Both the position numbers and the translations under genes were made by a program. 64,000 nucleotides of DNA from Isoetes taiwanensis (taxonomy: Eukaryota > Streptophyta > Lycopodiopsida > Isoetales > Isoetaceae): contig JAJEKV010000013.1 of assembly GCA_021234155.1 (NCBI GenBank), forward strand, positions 6,142,187 to 6,206,186, given 5' to 3'. Under the pieces are notes generated by a model. It made no database searches. It worked only from the letters and a program-made list of their open reading frames with translations, and was not told the DNA's origin. Within the stretch, counting starts at the first letter, position 1. Each line of letters opens with the position of its first letter. Positions 56,561-64,000 of this stretch are shown in pieces.

Positions 56561-58181
56561 CACTGTATAGGGGGTCTGTGCATATAGAATGTGGTCTTAA
56601 AAATCTCTAATAGATGCCCTCAGGCTTATGTTTGTCCGAATTGTAAGGCACGCACACAAAAGCTGGTCCCCATGCTGCCATGGCGGTAACAAACAGATAC
56701 TTTGGGTACTTCAAGTTAGAGATGAACTAGAGAATGGCATCAGGTGCTTCATTTTTGTGTTTGTTTATTGCCACTTAAGATCGGTTTCTTTCTGGCTAGT
56801 CTCTTAATGATTCTAGACAGCATTAAGCCTTTTTCTGTCATAGACAGTTCAAATTTTATGTTACAGGCATACAAGTAGCACATTTTGCAAGCATGGGGAT
56901 GTGTTCAGACCCAAATTCCTCCTCTTTCTTGTAGCCTTTTTCTTTATTCTTTGTAGATGATTGCTGAATGTTTCTTGTCTAAGTAGAAACAAAGATGAAG
57001 GTGGTAAGAGCAATCACATAGTCGCAACCTTTTTTAATCTCTTCATACATAGAGGTTATGGTCAAGACAATTAGAAAAATGAAAGAAATTTTATCAAGGT
57101 CTATTGAGCTTTCTTGCGGGCAAAATCCTTTTTTTTAAGCGCCATGCCATTCCAAAAGATGCTTTCTCAGAAAATTAGATCCGTAATGTTCTTTCTGCTT
57201 GTTTCCTTTTACCTTTTGATGAAGTTAAGGAGCCTCATTGACAAGAGAATCCAGCATCTAGAGTTGGAAATGGGTCCTTTTGGAATTCTTCATCTTCTAA
57301 GATAATTGTGCCATCAGCTACATCTGGTTATTGGTGAAATTTATAGGGGTTATAAACGGGTACTACTTCCGATAATAGTCATACCGAAGTTTGAACACAT
57401 GAGAAGTGCCAATTTAAAGCATTAATGTGAATCGCAATACCAACAGAGTGATTTTACAACTAGCTTAATCTCTATTTACTAATTGCACGCCGATTGATTT
57501 TCTTGGGTGCGTGACTATAACCTCAACATGCCGAGAACTTGTGAATGCCTCAACTTTTTTCTCGTTAATTTCAGTCCGTAGGACTTGCTTTGTGCCGCAA
57601 GTAAAACAGATATGGTTAGTGGAACTCAATCGCTAAAAGCCAAATTGCTTTTTTTTGATTACGTGGATTAGCTGCATCAGTAGCACATTGTCTGCATTGA
57701 TTGGTTACTGGGGCCTGTTTTTGGACTTTTCTTCGTGATGCTTTAAGAGATGCACACAATTTGCAATCCTAGATATTTTCTTCATCCAAACCTGGTTTTT
57801 TTTTTCCTTTCCTAGTAATGCTGAATACAATGCCTCTTATGTTTATCATGGAAGAAGATGAAACTGGTGCATTGCCAACAAATGCTTTTGTTTGCCACTG
57901 TCAAGCTCGATGGAGGTAGACGGAAATCTTAGGTTGGGATCGTGCCTTGTCTACTTTAGATGGATCTCTTCCTTCTGCATTGGCTTATTGACTTACCAAT
58001 TGTTAGCTCATTACTACCCCTTTCCTCATTTTATAGGTGCTAATTTGATGATTTGGATCGGTCAGGTGACATGTAATCTTATGCCATCCCCGATTGGAAA
58101 ATTGAAGACAGTCGTAGCCTCCATGAAGGCCAAACATTTCTTCCCTTATTATTCCATCAATTCGCACAAAATGGCATTTTC

Positions 58182-58212
<31 letters not shown>

Positions 58213-59583
58213 GGATGACAAACTTTATTGAAACTCCAAGCCAAAAAGAACAATTTCTATTTGTAATAGGTTAAGACATTTCTTCCCTTATTATTCCATC
58301 AATTCGCACAAAATGGCATTTTCTATTTGTAATAGGTTAAGATGCTGTTAAGTGTAACGACTTGTCTGTGTGTTTTTGGGGATGTGCCGTTAGACTTCTT
58401 TATGCAATTTCGATGCAACTCATTACTATTTTTGTCATTAAGGTGAATGCTTATTACTTATAAAGTTTTCTTGCTACCAAGGAATAATTGCAGAACATTT
58501 TGTAAGAACATCAGAACAAATAAGAAATGCTTTTGTAGGAAAAAAATAATGATGTTTTTATGTTAGTAGAACATGGCCAAACATTGGCAAAGAAAATGAA
58601 AATGAAGAGATAAGGTCACAAACCAATCACCTTAACAACACCACAGGGCATTTTAACAGATGAGCAAAATGTCGTACACACATCCTTAAAACATGTCCCA
58701 TTTGGAATACACGTAGTGTCTGCAGCATTAAGTTCTAGAAAACATACCAGATCACGTACCTCCTCACAAGCATTAGATTTTAATGATTTGTTACTTGTTG
58801 CATTGGATTGTGACCATTGCAGTTCATAGCTAGATTCAAGATGAAAGATGCGCTGGATTTACATCTTTAATTGATTAACACATGGATCGTTATTTTAAAC
58901 ATTCTCAATGACATGCTTCATAAGTTAAATTTGATGGTGCCTAAACCCGCCTTTTTTATATTTTGATGGTGTTGCGGCTTTCTGAACAATAAGACTAGAC
59001 TGTTTATCACCTCTACTTTTGTTGGCCTGCTTTTTGATATTATATTCATGGTGTTTGTTCTTAAGCCTACTGCGCACAACCAGATTCGAATTGCAACCAA
59101 ATTTGCCACTTGAATAGTGCATTTCTACCATAGATCTAACAAACATTTTTAACTTCTCTGGCTTGAATCTACAGTGCACAAACTTTATTTTCTTTGGCCT
59201 CTGGCGTGCCTTTTTGCTAGTTTTTTTTTTTTATGCGAGAGAGAATTTGCCACCATCATTATCATTCTAGATTCAGCGGCCTGATATTTAAGAAAATAGG
59301 ATGCAGATGGACCTTATCCTACAAAGTGAGGAAAAGGGGCAAAAACACATGAATTTTCACATGTGGTGGAGAAGTAAAGTACTTACACATTTGCTTATGT
59401 AGTGGAAAAATGTAGTGGTTCGCTGCTTACCGGCCACTGTAGTTCCAACATATCCAAAGCTGCCATAGCCTAAGCTCGGGGCTGCCATAGCCTAAGCTCG
59501 GGCGGAATGCGCATAGTCCCTTCTTCCGTGATTCTTTCGAAAATATTTCTTTCTACCGTTTTCACGAAATAAGCTTTCCTACC
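56561..59583. other. No intact gene recognised; duplicated segment at 58134-58340
   Basis: A 66 bp segment with 'ccatcaattcgcacaaaatgg' is present twice. The first copy is split by an (AT)n run, a T run and a 45-base piece that reads on the minus strand as a LINE end ('caataaagtttgtcatcct'), flanked by TTTCTAT. Near 58920-59225 the minus strand has a lysine-rich frame (RPKKIKFVHCRFKPEKLKMF) that may be an exon of unknown origin. Confidence 0.4.
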
Positions 59584-62011
59584 ATGACTTCAGGCGCCGC
59601 CTGTCGTAGTTTTCTGCAACCAGGATATGGCTTTAACAGTAACTTATTCCACAAGGTATGCCTTTTTAAGTTTTCAAAAATTTCTAATTGTTTAGACTGT
59701 TTTAGAGCATTGGCATGTATTGATGTAGTTTCTATAAATTCAGAATAAATGCGGTAATGGGTTTCCCTGGATTGGGTTTTCTGGATCTCCAAAACCTGGG
59801 ATGCAAGTCCGCATGGTTTTAGATAAACCAAGTGAGAAGGCAAATAGTGGTGAGTTTCCTGATCCTGCTAGGGCTGCATTAGAACGTTTATATAGGGATG
59901 CCGCAACAAATAATGAGCAAACTGTTCAGAAGTCTGACAACTCCATCACAAAGCCTATAGAATTGGCAATAACCAAACTTGAGGTGGATCGAAATGCCAC
60001 TTTTGAGGTTTTGAGGCGAAAAGAAGATGAGTTGAGGGCTGCAGAGAAGACAGCTCAAACAGATCAGAAAGAAGTAGAACTTGTGAAGTCCGAAATAGAT
60101 CGAAGTAAAAAAGAACTTGAAAAGGCTCAAAATGGACAGAATGAAAGGAAGGATCAGATTAACAAATTGAGAGCAGAGTTGTTTCTGCAAGCAAAGGAGC
60201 TCAATAAAACAAAAACGCAGTAAAAGCAGCAACAGAAAGAAATTCAGAGCATGGAAACTGTCTTGGCTCACAAGCACAATGAGTTGAGCAAATTGAAGGC
60301 AGACATTCTTCAGAGGGGTGAGGCTCTTTCTGCAGCTTCAAGGGATTTAAAACTGAAGGATAATAGGCTTCAACATTCTGATGAGATGATAAAAAATCAA
60401 CATCTTGAAATTGATGCACTACGAGTGAGTTTGAAGGATGGTGAGAATAAGCTGCGGAGGTCTGAGGAAGATAGGTTTATGAAGCAAGAGAGGCTACAGA
60501 AAATGGAAGCAGACCTGCAAGAGCGTGCAGTTGCGTATCTGAAGGCACAAGAGGATTTAAAGAATATAGAGAAAGATATATTGACACACAAGTCCATTTC
60601 GATTGATTTCTTCTCAAGAGCTGAGAGAGTAAGGGCTCTTTTAGGCGATGTTAAGGAAGAGCTAAAATTATCACAAAAAAGACTGCTGTGAAGTTGAGGA
60701 ATGAAGTTGAAAACAGGGTCAACAGATTATCCAACAGCAAAAAGAACTAACCTCAAAGAAACAGTTATTGAAGTCTTATGAAGAAGATCTAAAAAGATGC
60801 AAGGATAGAAATTGATGGGCAAAAAGAGCAAATCAGGCTTCTGGAGGCATCGCATAAGGAGCTTGAGCTGCAACTGAAAAGTGAGAAAGAAGAAGTTGCT
60901 TCAGTGCAGGCAGAGCTGCAGAAGGAGAGAGCTACATTGCAAGCTTATGTAGAAGAGGCTAATTTGTTGAAGAAAGAACTGCTACAAAAGGATATAGCAC
61001 AGTCTGATGCTCAATTAAGTGTCCAGCTAAAAGAGACTGAACTGCTGGCAGCTAAGCTGGAGCTTGAGCAGATAAAATCACAGTTCTCTTCCATGAAACT
61101 TGCTCTAGAAGAGAAGGATCGCGACTTAAAACAGGCAGAAGATGCAGTTGCAGAATTGCAGAATGAGATAATCTATCTGAAAGCCCGGTTATCAAATGAA
61201 GAGGAGAAGTTTGCTAGAGCCACAACTTTGCTGAAGGAGAAGGAGGAGCAAGTGAAAGCCTTAAGAGTAGATTTGAATGATAACAATGTTAGGCTCTCTG
61301 AAGCTGTTTCTTTTGTAGAGCAGATTACCGCCTTATCAAGGACACTAGTGGACTCCACCCATAAAAAAAAAGCCCTTCATTTTGACGATGATGCTGTTCT
61401 TATACAAACCAATATTGAACTCTTTGCTGCAAATAGAACATTATTTGAGAAAGAGTTCAATTTCAAAGCATTCATGATGCTTATTCAAAACAAAACTTCA
61501 AATGGCAGGAGCTAGAGGCAGAGTTAGAAAAGGCGAAGATATCCTTGAGAATGAAAGACAGTGAACTTGAAACTGTGCAGAAGTCCTTAGCTAAAAAGGA
61601 AGAGGAATTACATAGCTTATTAAGCAAATGGGAAACTCGTGAAGAAGAGCTAGCTAAGCTACGTGAAGAAGTAATAGAAAATGCAAAAGGTCTTACCAGC
61701 CTCCATACGCTTGCCCAAAACGTATTGGAGATAAGACTTTAACAGATATTGCAATGGAGCAACTGGAAATCGAAGCTTCCAAGCGTGAGGCTGAAACTGC
61801 CATTTCAGCTCTCAAGCAGCTAGCTGAGTTGAGCTCTGAGCTTCGTCATCCATCTGGATATAATACACTGAAGGTGATGGATGACAGGGATGAAGCACTT
61901 AATGCCATGAAGGAGGCTATGGATGAATTAGCAGAATTGACAAAGAGGCTGGTTGCAGAAATTGATGCAAATTCTGGTATGCTGCATAATTCAGAAGACA
62001 TAACAGACTAG
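59584..62011 (+). pseudogene. Long coiled-coil protein gene with frameshifts
   Basis: Exon 1 (59584-59655, MTSGAACRSFLQPGYGFNSN) ends at AAG|GTATGC. Exon 2 begins after TTCAG at 59744 (CGNGFPWIGFSGSPKPG) and is then almost entirely heptad-rich coiled coil to the stop near 62011. Charged runs such as KKELEKAQNGQNERKDQINK are typical. The start could be a plastid transit peptide; SGEFPDPARAALERLY precedes the coil. It resembles plant plastid or matrix coiled-coil proteins of the MRC/PII1 kind, but that is a weak suggestion. Damage: in-frame TAA at 60221, shifts near 60680, 60730-60790, 61455 and 61715. The retained intron rules out a processed copy. The shifts could be decay or assembly errors. 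Confidence 0.7.
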
Positions 62012-63331
62012 TAAGAACTGGAAATATGGCCTAAATGCTATTGCTGGTCAATATATTATTTGGCCATTGTACATTTTACAGGACTTGTCCTATCAGGGCA
62101 ATTCCCTCATATATCTACCAATCTGTGCTTTTAATATTTTTACAAGGTGCCGTTCTGTTCTAGTGCAAGCATATGTTGCATGCGGATAAGAGTATTATTT
62201 CTAATGAGAAAGCATCACAACGTTATTGTGATAAAAAAGAATTTTATGTTGTTGTGGGAGCCACAATTACGTTTAAAGAAGCTGCTACGGGAACGTTATG
62301 TTTGTAAAGGAAAGATGTGCATTGTAAGTATTGCTGCGCAGTTCGGCCGTCGTTTTGGTAGACAGGTTTCAATAGACAGGTTTCAATAAACAGTGCTTAT
62401 GGAGAATATCCAGTTTGTAGGTAACAAGAATTTACCATGTCCAGAAGAATGACTGTAATGCCCAACTGATACCAAATCTTGTAATGCACATAGTTAAAGA
62501 TTCATGATGTTCAGAGGAATGACTGTAATGACCAACAGATACCAATTGTAATGCACATAGTCAAAGATTCATGCACAACCTATTAAAGAAATCGCTAGTG
62601 TTGTACAAACATGTGCATTATTTTTCCCCATTGAGGCTTTTGATTTAAATCTTTGGGGGATTTTCCTCTTTCCTACTTCAAAATCCTTAAACGGCATATA
62701 TTTTAGAGTACGTAGATAATCAATGTGTCGTAATTTGTTGCTATCTGGCGTATAGTTGAAGTAATCAAACATGAATTGATTGTTCACAACCGTTGAACCG
62801 TCTGTATAAATAGGAGGTCTGAATCTGATTCTAAGAAAACTAAAAATTTTATGGGGGAAAACCGCTAAAAGTCCATAAAATCCTCAAAAGGTAGGTTTTC
62901 TGCCACACAATCGCGGCTCAAGCTAAACAGGCCGGAAATTACACAGCTAAAAACTCTTAAGCCCGTCGGCATTCCACAGGGTCGAAATAAGGAAATTTGA
63001 GGTGCAATTTATCAGGGCAATCTGAAGAATCGAAACCGGTAGGAATGGCTGGGGAAGATTACACAAGCTATACACTAGCTTACACAGAAACCCAGCAAAA
63101 GATCTCGGGTGGGTCTTTGAAAACCGGAACTAAATCTGGTCAAGCTGAGTCCGTTTGTGATTTCCTATTGGAAATGCTTTCAGTTGTACCCCATTTCCAT
63201 ACGCAATGTCTTCCCCTGCATTTCGTTGCATTCCATGGATTACCCTGCATTTCGTTGATCTTACCTTGCTGCATTAAGTAGCAGAGTGAAGCCCAAATGG
63301 TTTTTTCCGTTATGCCATTCTGGTCGACTCG
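62012..63331. other. No gene recognised
   Basis: Two similar blocks 'gaatgactgtaatg.ccaac.gataccaa' lie at 62447-62473 and 62517-62546. No coding region is supported. Confidence 0.4.
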
Positions 63332-63734
63332 GGATAATCTTACCCTGGATTGGGGATCCCGGAGGACGTGTGATCCCGGAGGACATGTGATCCCGGAGGA
63401 CAGGATCCCACTGTTAACTGCGCAGTTAAAAGGTGACTGCGCAGTTTAGGGCCATTTTTTGGCCGGATTTTTGCTTGATGATAGCAGCGGCGCTGCCCTC
63501 TCTTCCTCCTTGGCATCAAACTAGAGCTCTTCTCAAGCCCATTCCGACCAACTTCGCACAAACCCTAGCCGATTCCGTGGAGGATCGGCCAAGAAAAAAG
63601 CATAAGAACACTTGGCTGATTTTCGGCTATAAAGGGGCTTTGGGGATCCCCTCGATCGGGATCACACGCCCTCTGGGGATGTCGTCCTCCGCGATCACAC
63701 CTCCGGGATCCCCCAATCCAGGCTAAGATTATCC
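63332..63734. mobile_element. Small inverted-repeat transposon (MITE-like), 403 bp
   Basis: The ends GGATAATCTTACCCTGGATT and, inverted, GGATAATCTTAGCCTGGATT match over about 34 bp. A 13 bp direct repeat GCCATTCTGGTCG lies outside on each side (63314-63326 and 63738-63750), directly or within a few bases of the ends. Inside the left arm GATCCCGGAGGACATGT-type units of 17 bp repeat three times (about 63354-63406). The ORF across it is not protein-like. Confidence 0.7.
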
Positions 63735-63905
63735 TACGCCATTCTGGTCGGTCAAGCTGGCCTCCGCGCTCCGCACGTCGACCATCTTTCCTGACCAGAT
63801 AATAGCCCAGCAGGCATTTCCCTTATACAACAATTCCCCACTTCCTTTAACGTGAGGTAAGTTAGTCTTCATTCTTGTTTGGTGTCCACGGGACGCCATG
63901 TGGCG
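63735..63905 (+). repeat. Possible hairpin module 4
   Basis: TTCCCTTATAC, TTTAACGTGAGG (63847-63858) and GCCATGTGGCG (63895-63905) repeat the landmarks of modules 1-3, interrupted or extended by the transposon just upstream. The stem is not clear. Confidence 0.35.
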
Positions 63906-64000
63906 ATCATACTAATCAAGAATGGCAAATAGGTAGAGCATTCTTTGACGAACACGAAGACGGCCCGATCCGCTACCATCTTGCCGGAAGCTCAACTGCG

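Overview
The window looks like nuclear DNA of a land plant, most likely a fern or another seed-free vascular plant. The supports are a six-exon SPX-RING ubiquitin ligase of the NLA/BAH1 type with plant GT-AG introns, PLS-type pentatricopeptide (PPR) sequence of the kind that is very expanded in ferns, a plant-like U1 snRNA gene, and a low-GC landscape dominated by broken retroelements. The fern assignment is inference. The plant assignment is firm.

Layout. 1-1.35 kb: 3' end of a LINE with a (TTCTA)n tail. 2.07-3.52 kb: a foldback repeat. 4.63-4.65 kb: a Helitron 3' terminus. 4.7-7.7 kb: a decayed minus-strand LINE. 8.2-9.7 kb: a decayed PPR gene. 10.8-14.56 kb and 28.83-29.15 kb: a second PPR gene, split first by another copy of the foldback repeat (11.73-13.38 kb) and then by a 14.3 kb stack of insertions. 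31.9-33.9 kb: the NLA-like gene, the only apparently complete protein gene here. 36.5-40.8 kb: a nearly full-length minus-strand LINE. 42.6-46.9 kb: gene-like remnants that I cannot name. 47.0-48.9 kb: tail of an L1-type LINE. 49.83-49.86 kb: a second Helitron end. 50.49-50.66 kb: a U1 snRNA gene with a changed 5' arm. 52.2-53.3 kb: several long hairpins. 53.5-54.5 kb: an L1 ORF1 remnant. 54.9-55.04 kb: one mitochondrial-carrier exon. 55.5-56.6 kb: an unidentified broken gene. 59.58-62.01 kb: a coiled-coil protein gene with frameshifts. 63.33-63.73 kb: a small inverted-repeat transposon.

The most unusual part is 14.6-28.8 kb. A 5'-truncated LINE with a poly(A) tail sits in the PPR gene between copies of the 10 bp target ATCAGGATGT. 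Two large elements then lie end to end inside that poly(A) tract, both antisense to it. The inner element (20370-28810) has direct repeats of about 2.2 kb that are almost identical to each other. Between them, on the minus strand, are a reverse transcriptase related to Penelope-like enzymes and an upstream protein of unknown family. I see no RNase H, integrase, protease or GIY-YIG nuclease and no tRNA primer-binding site. Splice sites in compatible phase could join an exon inside the 5' repeat to both ORFs. The second element (14667-20340) has its own 2.3 kb repeats and almost no internal sequence. It shares only a 508 bp end and a purine-rich motif next to the repeat with the first, as expected of a non-autonomous partner. 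I propose that this pair is the under-described system in the window.
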